Shown: positions 18,933 through 28,978 of the stretch, one piece after another
Layout: the number at the start of each line of letters is the position of its first letter
Numbering within the stretch: the first letter of the stretch is position 1
Assembly: GCA_963793245.1 (NCBI GenBank)
Contig: CAWBZG010000005.1
Coordinates: forward strand, 896,882 to 960,881
DNA from: CAXBBB01 sp963793245
GTDB taxonomy: Bacteria > Bacteroidota > Rhodothermia > Rhodothermales > BA12
Length of the DNA: 64,000 nt
Direction: 5' to 3'
Notes under the pieces: model-generated
The model's database searches: none
Seen by the model: only the letters and a program-made list of their open reading frames with translations
Told to the model about the DNA's origin: nothing
Made by a program: the position numbers and the translations under genes

Positions 18933-20324
18933 ATGAGACATAAAGACAAAAATAGACTGATCGTCGGATTGCTGTTAGTGCTGCTCGGAGGTCTGCCCGC
19001 GCGCGCTCAACTCACCGAAGCCGACGTGCTATCGGACCTGACGGCGATGGCGCTCGAGCGCAACCTGGGCGCGTCTGAGCGGGCGTCGGACGTGGAGGCG
19101 AACCGGGCCGCGTTCGACGCCTCGCGCCTGGCGTGGCGGCCGACACTCTCGCTCGACGCGCGCTTTACCCGGGCGGGTGGCGGTCGCACGATTGACCTAC
19201 CACTGGGCGACTTGCTCAACCCGGTCTACCAGTCGCTCGGCTCGCTAACGGGCCAGCCCGGCGCGTTCCCAGTGCTTGACAATCAGTCGATTGGGTTTCT
19301 GCGCGAGCAGGAGCAGGAGACGCGGGTCCGGTTGGTGCAGCCGGTCTACCAGCCGCGCCTGACCGCAGCGATCCGGGCGCGACGGGCAGCAGCCGAGGTA
19401 TCCGAACTGGGCTTCGACGCCTACCGCGCCGAACTGACGCGCGATGTGGCGGTCGCCTACTACACGCTGCGGCAGGCCGAGCAGAACGTCGCTGTGCTGG
19501 CGGCGGCGCGCGAACTGGTCGACGAAAACCTGCGCGTGGCCGAGCGCCGACAGGATGCAGGCGACGCGCTGCCCGCCGACGTGCTGCGCGCCCGCGCCGA
19601 GACGTTCGCCGTTGCCGGAGAGCAGGCCGGGGCGACGCGCGACCTGGACCTGGCGCGCTCGTTCCTGAACACGCTCCTCGACCGCCCGCTCGGCACGAGG
19701 ATTCCCACCGCCCAGCCGGACGTTTCGACCCAAGCTGATGATGCGTCGCTCGAGGTTCAGCAGGCGCAGGCCGCCGCTCGCCGAGCCGAACTGGACCAAC
19801 TCGATGCCGCCGTTCGCGCCTCGCAGGCGTCAGTCGCGCTGGCGCAGGCTGATCTGCGTCCTTCGGTTGCCGTCGCCTTGGATGCGGGCGTGCAGGGCAG
19901 AGGGTACGTGCCGGACGACGACGGGCCGTTCTACCTCGCCTCGGTCGTCGCGTCGTGGACGCTGTGGCGTGGCGGAGCCGCCCGGGCAGAGGTGCGGCAA
20001 GCCCGCGCAAGGCTCGACGCCGCCCGGACGCGCCGCCAATCCGCTGAGCAGCAGATCCGCCTGCAAGTGCGGCAAGCCGACGACGCCGTCCGCGCAGGAC
20101 GCGTCCAGATCAATGCTGCAGAGCAGCGCCTGACCGCCGCCCGCGAAGCCTTCCGCCTGACCAACCGGCTCGTCGCCGAGGGCGCGGCGACGCAGGTGCA
20201 GTTCCTCGACGCCCGAACGGCGCTGACGCAGGCCGAACTCGGACTGGCCGCCGCTCGCTACGACCTCCTCATCCAACGCGCCCGGCTCGACTTCGCCGCC
20301 GGGACTTTCTCCCCAGACCGATGA
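18933..20324 (+). CDS. TolC-family outer membrane efflux protein
   Basis: A 463-residue protein with a signal peptide (IVGLLLVLLGGLPARAQ) and two repeats of long alpha-helical barrel segments rich in Ala, Gln and Arg (DVLRARAETFAVAGEQAGAT and the C-terminal half RLTAAREAFRLTNRLVAEGA). It forms the outer membrane channel of the tripartite pump. The stop overlaps the adaptor start by four bases, and the RND pump follows, so the three are one transcription unit behind TetR. Confidence 0.92.
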   Translation: MRHKDKNRLIVGLLLVLLGGLPARAQLTEADVLSDLTAMALERNLGASERASDVEANRAAFDASRLAWRPTLSLDARFTRAGGGRTIDLPLGDLLNPVYQSLGSLTGQPGAFPVLDNQSIGFLREQEQETRVRLVQPVYQPRLTAAIRARRAAAEVSELGFDAYRAELTRDVAVAYYTLRQAEQNVAVLAAARELVDENLRVAERRQDAGDALPADVLRARAETFAVAGEQAGATRDLDLARSFLNTLLDRPLGTRIPTAQPDVSTQADDASLEVQQAQAAARRAELDQLDAAVRASQASVALAQADLRPSVAVALDAGVQGRGYVPDDDGPFYLASVVASWTLWRGGAARAEVRQARARLDAARTRRQSAEQQIRLQVRQADDAVRAGRVQINAAEQRLTAAREAFRLTNRLVAEGAATQVQFLDARTALTQAELGLAAARYDLLIQRARLDFAAGTFSPDR

Positions 20325-21367
20325 CTCGACTCCTCCTCTTCTCGTGGTGCGCGCTAGCACTCGCCGCGTGCTCCGCCGACGCGCCCGCCGCCGATCCGAT
20401 GCCCGCCCATCGCACTGTCGAAGCCGCTCAGGTTGAGCGCGTCGACGCACCGTTGCCCATCCGCGCCAGCGGAACGCTGGCCCAGGCGTCCGAGCAGACG
20501 TTGTCGTTCAAAGTCGGCGGGATCGTGGCTCGGATGTCGGCGGACGTGGGCGATGCCGTACGGGCTGGGCAGGTGCTGGCGACGCTTGACCTGACCGAGA
20601 TCGATGCTCAGGTGCAGGCGGCGCGCTCGGCGTCCGAAAAAGCCGACCGCGACCTGGCCCGCGCTCAGCGTCTGCTGGCCGACTCGGTCGCCACGCCGAC
20701 TCAGGTGCGCGACGCTCGGACGCAGTCCGAAGTGGCCGCGTCGAGCCTGCGCGCCGCTGAGTTCAACCGCGCGTTTGCCGTCGTCCGAGCGCCCGAGTCG
20801 GGCCGCGTGCTGGCGCGGATGGCCGAGCCGAACGAGTTGGTCGCGCCGGGGCAACCGGTCTTTCGCGTCGGCACGCAGTCGGGCGGATGGGTCGTGCGCG
20901 TGGCGCTGGCCGACCGCGACGTGGTGCGCGTGCGCGTCGGCGATGCGGCGCGCGTGGCGCTGGGGGCGTTTGCGGGCGAGTCGTTCGGCGGGCGGGTGAT
21001 GCAGGTGGCCTATGCGGCGAGCGGTCCGGGCGGCACGTTTGAGGTCGAAATCGCCATCGCCGATCCCGATGGACGGCTGCGCTCGGGCTTCGTCGCAACG
21101 GTCGAGATCGCGCCGCAGGGCGACGGGCACGCGCTCGTCCCGGCGTCGGCGCTGGTCTCGGGCGATGGTGATCGGGGCGTCGTGTTCGCCGTCGACGAGA
21201 GCGGCGTCGTACGCGAGCGGTCGGTCAGGGTGCTCACGTTTACGGGCGATCACCTCGCCATAGCCGATGGACTCCAAGGCGTCGCCCGCGTCGTCACGAC
21301 CGGCGCTCCGTTTCTGACTTCGGGCGATACCGTCACCGTCGCCGCCGCCCCGCTCGCCGTCCGCTAA
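20321..21367 (+). CDS. RND efflux periplasmic adaptor (membrane fusion protein)
   Basis: A 348-residue lipoprotein (signal ending LALAACS). The lipoyl/barrel-sandwich halves are visible: ASEQTLSFKVGGIVARMSAD, VGDAVRAGQVLATLDLTEID and FAVVRAPESGRVLARMAEPN. An alpha-helical hairpin lies between them and a beta-barrel domain follows. It links the inner membrane pump to TolC. It overlaps tolC and lies 30 bp before the pump gene. Confidence 0.92.
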   Translation: MTRLLLFSWCALALAACSADAPAADPMPAHRTVEAAQVERVDAPLPIRASGTLAQASEQTLSFKVGGIVARMSADVGDAVRAGQVLATLDLTEIDAQVQAARSASEKADRDLARAQRLLADSVATPTQVRDARTQSEVAASSLRAAEFNRAFAVVRAPESGRVLARMAEPNELVAPGQPVFRVGTQSGGWVVRVALADRDVVRVRVGDAARVALGAFAGESFGGRVMQVAYAASGPGGTFEVEIAIADPDGRLRSGFVATVEIAPQGDGHALVPASALVSGDGDRGVVFAVDESGVVRERSVRVLTFTGDHLAIADGLQGVARVVTTGAPFLTSGDTVTVAAAPLAVR

Positions 21368-21397
21368 TCCGCGCGTTCTGCACACTCCCGATCCGCC

Positions 21398-24300
21398 ATG
21401 AAGCTGCCTCGCCTCGCCATCCACAACCACCAGTTCACGCTCGTCGTGGTGGTGATGCTGACGCTGCTCGGCGTCCAGAGTTTTCTGACGATGCCGCGCA
21501 CCGAGGACCCTGTCTTCGACATCCCGACGACGCGCGTGATCGCCGTCTATCCCGGTGCCGGTCCGGGCGACGTGGAGCGCGACGTGGTCGATCCGCTCGA
21601 GGAAGAGATCAGCGAACTCGAGGATCTCAAATCGCTCGAAACGTCGATTCAGGACGGACTGGCCGTGATCGTCGCCGAGTTCGAGGCGTTCGCCGACGCC
21701 GACGACCGCTTCGACGCCGTCACCCAGGCCGTCTCGCAGGTGCGCGGCGATCTACCCGACGGCGTGGCCGCGCTCGAACTGGTACGCACCTCTCCGGGCG
21801 ACGCCGTCATCTTCCAGGTCGCGCTCACGAGCAGCGACGCGACGTACCGCAGTCTCAAACGCGAGGCCGAGCGGGCCGAGGACGCGTTCGAGCAGGTCGC
21901 AGGCGTGCGCCGCGCCGACGTGTGGGCGATCCCCGATCCCCAAGTGCGCGTCGGGCTGGACGTGGGGGCGATGGAGGCGCGCGGCGTCGGGCTGGGTGAG
22001 GTCGTACAGGCCGTCCGGTCCCAAGCGCAGAACCTGCCGGGCGGATCGGTCGAGGCAGGCGAGCGGCGCTTTACGCTCCAAACGTCGGGCGCGTACCAGA
22101 GCGTTGAGCAGGTCGGACGTACAGTTGTTCGCGCAGGTGCGGGCGGCGGCGCGCTCTACCTGGACGACGTGGCCGACGTGCGCCTGGGCTATGCCGACGA
22201 CACCTACCGCGCCCGTCAGGACGGCGTCCGGGCCGCAGTCGTGACGGTCGTGCAGCGCGAGGGCGTCAACATCTTCGACGTGCGCGAGGGACTGGAAGAG
22301 CGTCTTGCCGAGCTGCGCGCCACGCTTCCCGCCGGAATCGAGGCCCGCATCGCGTTCGACCAAGCCGTCAGCGTCGACTCGCGGGTGAACGGCTTCTTTG
22401 CCAACCTGCTCCAGGGCATCGCGCTCGTCGGACTGGTCGTGCTGCTGGCGCTAGGCCTGCGCGCGTCGATCGTGGTGATGCTCGTCATCCCGGCGGCCAT
22501 CCTGATCGCGGTCAACTGGCTCGACCTGGCCGACTTTGGCTTGCAGCAGATCTCGATCGTCGGGCTGGTGATCGCGCTCGGCCTGCTCGTCGACAACGCT
22601 ATCGTCGTGATCGAGAACGTGGCGCGCTACCTGTCGCAGGGCATGACACGGCGCGAGGCGGCAGCTAAAGGGACGGGCGAGGTGGCCTGGCCCATCGTCG
22701 CAGCGACGGCGACGAGCGTGCTGGCGTTCGTGCCGATGATCGCGATCCAGAGCGGAACGGGCGATTTTATCCGGTCGATGCCACTGACGGTCGTCTTCGC
22801 ACTCGTCGCCTCGCTGATCCTGGCGCTGACGTTCACGCCGATGCTGGCGAGCCTGCTGTTGCCCGAAAGCGGAGGCCAGAAGGTAGGCAAACCCCGGCGG
22901 ACGCCGATCCTCCAGCGCGGACTCGACGCAGTTTCGAGTCGGTTCTACGAGCCGCTGCTCGCGCGTGCGATGCGCCGCCCGACCCTGGTGCTGACGCTGG
23001 CGCTGGCGTCGCTGATCGGAGCCGGAGCGCTGTTTCCCTTGATCGGCGTGTCGCTGTTTCCCAAGTCGGGCAAGCCGCAGTTTCTGATCAGCCTCGAGAC
23101 GCCCGATGGTGCCGGACTGGACGCGACCGACCGCGCCGCGCGTCACGTCGAGGCCGTTCTCGACACGTTCGGCGAGGTCACGACGTACGCGACCAACGTC
23201 GGCCGCGACAATCCGCGAATGTACTACAACGTCGTCCCGCGCCGCGACCTGCCCAACGTCGGCCAACTGCTCGTCGAGACCCGGACGCCCGATCAGGTCG
23301 AGCCGCTCGTTGCGCGCCTGCGTCCGCTGCTAGCCCGGATTCCTGGCGTCAACGTGACGTACGAGGTGTTCGAAAACGGCCCACCCGTCGACGCGCCCGT
23401 CGCCGTCAAAGTCCTCGGCCCGGACCTGGGCGAACTCAGGCGGCTGGCGCGCGAGGTCGAGCGCATCGTCCGCGCAACGCCGGGAACGGACGGCGTCTCG
23501 AACCCGCTGAGCCAGCCGCGCACCGACGTGGCCGTCCGCATCGACCGCGACAAAGCTGCCCTGCTGGGCGTGTCGGTCGCCGACGTAGACGTAGCCGTAC
23601 TGGCGACGCTGAGCGGCTTACCCGTCGGCTCGTACCGCGACGACGAGGGCGTCGACCACGACATCGTCGTCCGCCTGCCGCTCGTCGACGACCAGGGCGA
23701 GCGCGTCCGGGCGGGCTTCGACGACCTAGACCGCGTGATCGTCAGCGGGCGAGGAGGCGTCGTACCGCTGCGCCAAGTCGCGCTGCCCCAGTTCGAGCCC
23801 GTCGCCGCCCGCATCGACCACGTCGACCTGAGCCGCGCGGTTACCGTCACGTCGGACGTGAACACGGCGGCGGGCTTCAACGAGATTGCCGTAACGCAAG
23901 AGATCGTCGCCCAAGTGGACGCGCTCCGATTGCCGCCGGGCTACCGCGTCGTCTATGGTGGTAAGCTGGCCGCGCAGCAGGAGAGTTTCTCGAAGCCTGG
24001 GCGGCGCGCTGATCGTGGCCCTGCTGGGCATTTTTGCCGTTTTGGTGCTCCAGTTCGGCTCGTTTAAGCAGCCGCTGATCATTTTTGCCGCGATCCCCCT
24101 CTCGGCCGTCGGCGCGTTTCCCGCCCTACTGATTACCGGCTACACGTTCAGCTTCATGGCGTTCATCGGCTTCACGAGCCTGATCGGAATCGTCGTCAAC
24201 AACTCGATCCTGCTGGTCGATCTGGCGAACCGGCGAGTCGAGGAGGGCGCGCGCGTCGGCGACGCCGTCCGCGAGGCCGGTCGGACGCGCTTCGCCCCGA

Positions 24301-24500
24301 TCTTGCTCACCACGCTGACGACCGTCGGCGGACTGCTGCCGCTCACGCTGACCCGCTCGGATCTGTGGAGTCCGCTTGGCTGGGTGATCATCGGCGGCCT
24401 GCTCGTCTCGACGCTGCTGACGCTCGTCGTCGTGCCGGTCCTCTACGAGCGCCTGACACCCGAAGCCGCCCGCGACGCTGCCGAGGAGCCGTCTGCTTGA
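21398..24500 (+). CDS. RND-family efflux transporter, inner membrane pump (one frame change)
   Basis: The reconstructed length is about 1030 residues, normal for AcrB-type pumps. Typical features are the first helix with HNHQFTLVVVVMLTLLGVQ, the TM4 motif GLLVDNAIVVIENVARYLSQ and the C-terminal SLIGIVVNNSILLVDLANRR. The TM4 pair is Asp-Asn rather than Asp-Asp, a variant present in many HAE-type pumps. The frame changes near 23991: ...KLAAQQESFS continues as SLGGALIVALLGIFAVLVLQ in the next frame. It exports unknown hydrophobic substrates using the proton gradient and is controlled with tolC and the adaptor by the TetR regulator. Confidence 0.92.
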
Positions 24501-24653
24501 GAAACAGTCCGATTGCTCCAACAGCCAATGAACAGGGCGGCCGAAGGAGCGGATCAGCGCATGCGCACCGTTTCGGCGCTTAGGCAAAGTGTACAGATCG
24601 CCTGAAACCACCGAATCCGCACGCCTTTTGCGTTCGGGCGCGTTGTAGTCGGC

Positions 24654-24661
24654 TACCTTAC
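24654..24661 (+). promoter_or_regulatory. Candidate -7 box for the cyclophilin gene
   Basis: TACCTTAC, 22 nt before the start at 24684, with a TTG at 24628-24630 (23-nt spacing). It belongs to the recurring TAnnTTTG-like set. The rest of the 183-bp gap after the pump gene holds no recognisable gene. Confidence 0.4.
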
Positions 24662-24683
24662 CGTCTTTCCAACCGCCCTCCTC

Positions 24684-25598
24684 ATGCGCCTCTTCTCGCT
24701 CCTCCTCTTCGCGTTCCTCGCCGTCGGCTGCCAGCCGGACGCATCGGCTCAGGACACTCCTGCCGCTTCGGTCGAACTGCCTGAGACCAACTTCTACGCG
24801 ATCAACACCACGATGGGCCGCGTCGTCGTCGAACTGTTCGACGAGACGCCGCTGCACCGCGACAACTTCAAGCGCCTGGCCGTCGAAGGCACCGTCGACT
24901 CGACGCGCTTCCACCGTGTGATCAACAACTTCATGATCCAGGGCGGCGACCCCAACAGCCGCAACGACATCCCGTTCGACGACGGACAAGGCGGCCCCGG
25001 CTGGCAGGTCGATCCCGAGTTCAACAAGGGCTACCACTTCCGAGGCGCCCTCGCCGCCGCGCGCGAAGGCGACCAGGTCAACCCCGAGCGTAAGTCGTCG
25101 GGCAGCCAGTTCTACCTCGTCCACGGCATGCCCATCGACTCGACGATCTTGATGGAGATGCGCGAACGCGTCCGCATGGGCACGAACGACGCTGGCTTCG
25201 ACTGGCCCGAAGAGGTAAAGGCACGCTACTTAGAAGAGGGCGGCGTGCCGTTCCTCGACGCCCAGTACACCGTCTTCGGACGCACCCTCGAAGGCCAGGA
25301 GGTCATCGACGCCATCGCTTCGATGGAAACCGGACGCGCACGCGGCGAACGCAGCATGACCGCCGATCAGCCGCCGACGCCCGTCTATCTCACCATCGAG
25401 CCGCTCCCCAACTATACGCCGCCCGCCTCGGCAGCGAGTGACGCGCTCGCCACGGCCCATCTGCCGTGCCACCCAATGGGCGCTGCCCCAGACGCCACCA
25501 CCGGCCTACCCAACTGTCATCGCGAGGAGCGCAGCGACGTGGCGATCTCCATACCGAGCCGCTGCCGGAGGACGATCGCCACGCTTCGCTCGCGATGA
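24684..25598 (+). CDS. Cyclophilin-type peptidyl-prolyl isomerase lipoprotein (C-terminus reads into a repeat)
   Basis: The lipobox is LAVGC. The cyclophilin domain carries FHRVINNFMIQGGDPNSRND, GSQFYLVHG and YTVFGRTLEGQEVIDAIASM, so it should catalyse proline isomerisation of exported proteins in the periplasm. The conserved part ends at about PLPNYTPP (25425). The last ~55 residues are low in similarity to the family. The final segment (NCHREERSDVAISIPS) is a translation of the palindromic repeat at 25515-25600. Either the natural stop was lost through an indel near 25430, or the repeat inserted and extended the protein. Confidence 0.88.
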   Translation: MRLFSLLLFAFLAVGCQPDASAQDTPAASVELPETNFYAINTTMGRVVVELFDETPLHRDNFKRLAVEGTVDSTRFHRVINNFMIQGGDPNSRNDIPFDDGQGGPGWQVDPEFNKGYHFRGALAAAREGDQVNPERKSSGSQFYLVHGMPIDSTILMEMRERVRMGTNDAGFDWPEEVKARYLEEGGVPFLDAQYTVFGRTLEGQEVIDAIASMETGRARGERSMTADQPPTPVYLTIEPLPNYTPPASAASDALATAHLPCHPMGAAPDATTGLPNCHREERSDVAISIPSRCRRTIATLRSR

Positions 25599-25600
25599 CA
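25515..25600. repeat. Third copy of the dispersed palindromic repeat
   Basis: The left arm TGTCATCGCGAGGAGCGCAG continues CGACGTGGCGATC. The right arm (25571-25600) GACGATCGCCACGCTTCGCT continues CGCGATGACA, its reverse complement with few changes. It is homologous to 189-294. It lies between cyclophilin and lysS and supplies the last codons of the former. Confidence 0.75.
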
Positions 25601-25662
25601 GGCTGAGAGTATGGCGATTGCGCTCTCACTCGTCGTTGCCCTCCACTGACGCCCCAACCAGC

Positions 25663-27240
25663 ATGACCCACTCCGACACCACGCCCGACCGCACCGAGCA
25701 GGAGATCGCCCGCCGTGCCAGCCGCGACGCCATCGCCGCTGCTGGAGTCGACCCGTATCCCGCCGCTGCATTCCAGCGCACGACCGACGCCGCGGCCATC
25801 CTCGGCACCTACGACGACGAGCAGCACGCGCCCGCCGAGGGCGAGGAAGCCGGATCGTACCGCGTGACCGTCGCCGGGCGCGTCGTGGCGATTCGCGTGA
25901 TGGGCAAAGCCGCGTTCCTGTCGATTGCCGACGAGAGCGGGCGGGTTCAACTCTACGTCCGCCGCGACGACTTGCCCGAAGGCTACTACAACGCCGTCGT
26001 CAAGAAGCGCGTCGACCTGGGCGATTTCGTTGGCGTCAGCGGCTGGGTGTTTCGCACGCGGACGGGCGAGGTCAGCATCCACTGCGAGACGTTTACGATG
26101 CTCACCAAAGCGCTGCGCCCGCTGCCGGTCGAGAAGGAAGTCGACGGGCAGGTGTTCAACCAGATCACCGACAAGGAATTCCGCTACCGCCAGCGCTACG
26201 TCGACCTTGCGCTGCACCCGGACGTGCGCCACGTGTTCAAGCAGCGCGCGACGATCGTCAGCACGATCCGCCGCTTTCTGGACGAGAAGGGCTACACCGA
26301 AGTCGAGACGCCTGCCCTCCAGCCGCTTTATGGAGGCGCCGCTGCGCGGCCGTTTACGACGCATCACAACGCGCTCGACATGCCGCTCTTCCTGCGCATC
26401 GCGGACGAGTTGTACCTCAAGCGCCTGATCGTCGGCGGGTTTGAGGGCGTGTACGAGATCGCCAAGGACTTCCGCAACGAGGGCCTGTCGCGCTTCCACA
26501 ACCCCGAGTTCACGATGCTCGAAGTCTACGTGGCCTACCAGGACTACACGTGGATGATGGAGATGGTCGAGGAGATGGTTCAGACGGTCGTCCAAAAGCT
26601 GAACGGCGGCACCAGCGTCCAGGTCGGTGAGCACACGATTGAGTTCGGCGGCTCGTGGCGTCGACTTCCATTCTTCCAGGCGATCCAGGACGCGACGGGC
26701 CACGACCTGATGGGCAAAAGCCGAGACGAGATCGAAGCCGCTGCCAAGTCGCTCCACATCGATACCGACGCGTCGATGGGCGAGGGCAAACTGCTCGACG
26801 AGATTTTTGGCGAAACCGTCGAGCCAAACCTCATCCAGCCGACGTTCATCACCGATTATCCGGTCTCGCTGTCTCCGCTCGCCAAGCGCCACCGCGAGCA
26901 CGACGGATTGGTCGAGCGCTTCGAGGCCATCGTCGGCGGCAAGGAGATCTGCAACGCATTCAGCGAACTCAACGACCCCGACGACCAGCGCGCCCGTTTC
27001 GAGGAGCAAAACCGCCTGCGCACAGCCGGTGACGACGAAGCCCAGCCGCTCGACGAAGACTTCCTCCGCGCCCTCGAATACGGCATGCCACCGACGGCGG
27101 GAATGGGCATGGGCATCGACCGATTGGCGATGATGCTGACGGGCCAGCCGTCGATCCGCGACGTGATCCTCTTCCCACTCATGCGCCCCGAAGAGGGACG
27201 AGCCGCGTCGGAAACCGAATCGCCGGACCCTGACGCGTGA
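25663..27240 (+). CDS. lysS: Lysyl-tRNA synthetase, class II
   Basis: A 525-residue enzyme that charges tRNA-Lys. The N-terminal OB-fold (VAGRVVAIRVMGKAAFLSIA) binds the anticodon. Class II motifs follow: motif 2 FRNEGLSRFHNPEFTMLE (about residue 271) and motif 3 GMGMGIDRLAMMLTG (about residue 480). ATG 25663 was chosen because the frame upstream runs through the palindromic repeat and the preceding gene. Length is typical. A hairpin and infA follow. Confidence 0.96.
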   Translation: MTHSDTTPDRTEQEIARRASRDAIAAAGVDPYPAAAFQRTTDAAAILGTYDDEQHAPAEGEEAGSYRVTVAGRVVAIRVMGKAAFLSIADESGRVQLYVRRDDLPEGYYNAVVKKRVDLGDFVGVSGWVFRTRTGEVSIHCETFTMLTKALRPLPVEKEVDGQVFNQITDKEFRYRQRYVDLALHPDVRHVFKQRATIVSTIRRFLDEKGYTEVETPALQPLYGGAAARPFTTHHNALDMPLFLRIADELYLKRLIVGGFEGVYEIAKDFRNEGLSRFHNPEFTMLEVYVAYQDYTWMMEMVEEMVQTVVQKLNGGTSVQVGEHTIEFGGSWRRLPFFQAIQDATGHDLMGKSRDEIEAAAKSLHIDTDASMGEGKLLDEIFGETVEPNLIQPTFITDYPVSLSPLAKRHREHDGLVERFEAIVGGKEICNAFSELNDPDDQRARFEEQNRLRTAGDDEAQPLDEDFLRALEYGMPPTAGMGMGIDRLAMMLTGQPSIRDVILFPLMRPEEGRAASETESPDPDA

Positions 27241-27243
27241 ACC

Positions 27244-27261
27244 GAGCGTATTCATACGCTC
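27244..27261. terminator. Short hairpin after lysS
   Basis: GAGCGTA - TTCA - TACGCTC forms a perfect seven-base-pair stem with a four-base loop directly after the lysS stop. No T-run follows, so its strength as a terminator is uncertain. Confidence 0.4.
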
Positions 27262-27332
27262 CCACGGCCCTCCTGAAGCTGCGGGACATCGCGATTCCGC
27301 ATTACTAAAACGCGCTCCAGCGCAACTCCGCT

Positions 27333-27551
27333 ATGGCTAAGCAACAGCCGATCAAGCAGGAGGGCACCGTCACCGAGGCCCTTCCCAACGCCCAGTTCCG
27401 CGTCGAACTCGACAACGGACACACCATTCTCGGCCTGCTCTCGGGCAAGATGCGTAAGTTTTTTATCCGCATCCTCCCCGGCGACCGTGTCGACGTCGAG
27501 ATGTCACCGTACGACCTGACCAAAGGCCGCATCGTCTACCGCTACAAGTGA
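27333..27551 (+). CDS. infA: Translation initiation factor IF-1
   Basis: A 72-residue S1-like OB-fold protein, the exact usual length. EGTVTEALPNAQFRVELDNG and the C-terminal SPYDLTKGRIVYRYK are diagnostic. It binds the ribosomal A site during initiation. It stands alone downstream of lysS rather than within a ribosomal protein cluster, and the next gene is convergent. Confidence 0.97.
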   Translation: MAKQQPIKQEGTVTEALPNAQFRVELDNGHTILGLLSGKMRKFFIRILPGDRVDVEMSPYDLTKGRIVYRYK

Positions 27552-27558
27552 GCACGTT

Positions 27559-27580
27559 GGCGCCTCAATCGCGAGGCGCC
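27559..27580. terminator. Shared hairpin between infA and the convergent beta-propeller gene
   Basis: GGCGCCTC - AATCGC - GAGGCGCC is a perfect eight-base-pair stem, 8 nt after the infA stop and overlapping the last codons of the reverse-strand gene. It lacks T-runs. Confidence 0.4.
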
Positions 27581-28707
27581 GACTCGTAGATCTGTACGCC
27601 CCATTCGGTCGACCAGTACACGCGTGCGCCGTCCGACCAGACAGAACGCCCGGCCCCACTCGGCGACTCGGTAGTCGCGAGCGTGCGACCTGTCGCCGTG
27701 TCGAGGGCGTACAACCACACGCCTCGGCTGTGATAGACGACGCCGCCTGCGTAGCACGTCGTTCCCGAATCGGCGCGTCCCAAGTCGGAGCGCCATACTC
27801 TGCGGCCCGAATGCGCATCGACAGCAACGACGTGCGCGCCCTGCTGAGACAACAGTAGCGGACGCTCCACGTGTTCGTCTGTGGCCAAAGTGAGTCCGTT
27901 ACCGTGCATCTCGTCGATGCGCCAGCGTTCGGTGCCGTTCGTCAGGTCGACGCATGCGAGGAAGCCTGCACCGCTTGTACTGCCGATCCACGCGAGATCG
28001 CCCTGTGCTACGATACGTCCGCCGTTTGCTGCGCCGCGCCCGCTGACCACCACGCGCCACCGCGTGGCGAGCGACTGAGGATCACGCGCGACGAGAACGG
28101 TCGAGCCGTATCCCGGACGCAAATCGGGCAGCGACTCAAGCACGAGCAAGTGCCCACCACCAACGCACAGATCCTGCGCCGGAGCCGTAGTAGCCGCACT
28201 GCGGACCCGCTCTCCGGTCTGCTTATTCAGCGCCATCAATGCGGACTGCCGATACGGGCGTGTGCGCTCAACGGCGGCGTAGAGCAACGTATCGGTCTGT
28301 CCGTAGCGGTTGTGCTCCGCGAACGCGTGCCCCGCGGGAAGGCGCGCCGTCCACCGCGCCGTGCCGTCCTCTAGCGAGAGCGCTCGAACGTATTGCGGGT
28401 TCTCGCCGGTCGCGTAGAGCAATGCCGGATCCTCACTCGTCGTCAACCGCTCTACTTGCTGTGTTGCGCTGCGACTCCACGCCATACTCCACTGCCGCGT
28501 ACCACGTGCGAGATCAGTGCCTATCAACAGGTCCGAGTCCGTGTGGAGCAGGATGTCGTGTGCGAGCAGCGGAGCCGTTATAGAGGCCGTAGGTGCGTCC
28601 GTCTCGATGGGAAGTGCCGCGATCGAAGCAAGAGGCGGAACGGCTTCATTCATGCGCGGCGGCGTGCGAGACGGAGAGAACGGAAGGCGGAAATCGAGTG
28701 GTGGCAT
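27565..28707 (-). CDS. PQQ/YVTN-like beta-propeller repeat protein
   Basis: A 380-residue protein made of repeated beta-propeller blades of the PQQ-enzyme type, each ending in patterns such as GTRQWSMAW, GTARWTARLP, GTERWRIDE and SGRRVWRSDLG. No signal peptide and no PQQ-binding catalytic residues are evident, so it is more likely a scaffold or BamB-like binding protein than a dehydrogenase. An alternative start at 28653 (MNEAVPPL) is also reasonable. The substrate or partner is unknown. Confidence 0.75.
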   Translation of the reverse strand: MPPLDFRLPFSPSRTPPRMNEAVPPLASIAALPIETDAPTASITAPLLAHDILLHTDSDLLIGTDLARGTRQWSMAWSRSATQQVERLTTSEDPALLYATGENPQYVRALSLEDGTARWTARLPAGHAFAEHNRYGQTDTLLYAAVERTRPYRQSALMALNKQTGERVRSAATTAPAQDLCVGGGHLLVLESLPDLRPGYGSTVLVARDPQSLATRWRVVVSGRGAANGGRIVAQGDLAWIGSTSGAGFLACVDLTNGTERWRIDEMHGNGLTLATDEHVERPLLLSQQGAHVVAVDAHSGRRVWRSDLGRADSGTTCYAGGVVYHSRGVWLYALDTATGRTLATTESPSGAGRSVWSDGARVYWSTEWGVQIYESAPRD

Positions 28708-28816
28708 AGGCGCGTCGGCAAGGTGGTGGGAGCGGGCCGATAGGGGTAGACCAGAGGTGGTACGGCGTAGCGCTGCGGTGGTCTATCAGACTACGGGGAC
28801 GGTGTGCCCTGCACAC

Positions 28817-28875
28817 AGGAGGTTTCTCCCGATCCGAATGTCGGTTTGTCCCGACTTTTCTGGAGGAAGCGACAT
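28817..28875 (+). repeat. Structured element A: conserved 16-mer plus hairpin with conserved loop
   Basis: AGGAGGTTTCTCCCGA (28817-28832), a 5-nt spacer, then a hairpin with arms 28838-28851 and 28862-28875 (11 of 14 pairs) and loop CGACTTTTCT. Its inverted partner lies at 30762-30820 with identical spacing, a near-identical 16-mer and loop, and compensatory changes in the arms. It lies 104 nt upstream of the kinase gene. The remainder of the 271-bp gap shows no gene. Confidence 0.7.
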
Positions 28876-28978
28876 CGCACCTGCGGTCCTGTCCGATAAC
28901 TTTGGAGTCGCCTCCTGTTTGCGTTCACGCGATGGTGCCTAGCTTTACACTTGCTCCTACCGCACTCTGTCCTGCTCC

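Noticed and set aside
28838..28942. Short peptide frame starting in element A (with a similar one in element B), sharing CPDFSG
   Set aside because: The resemblance follows from shared DNA, and stem differences are compensatory at the base-pair level, not synonymous. Structure explains it better than coding.
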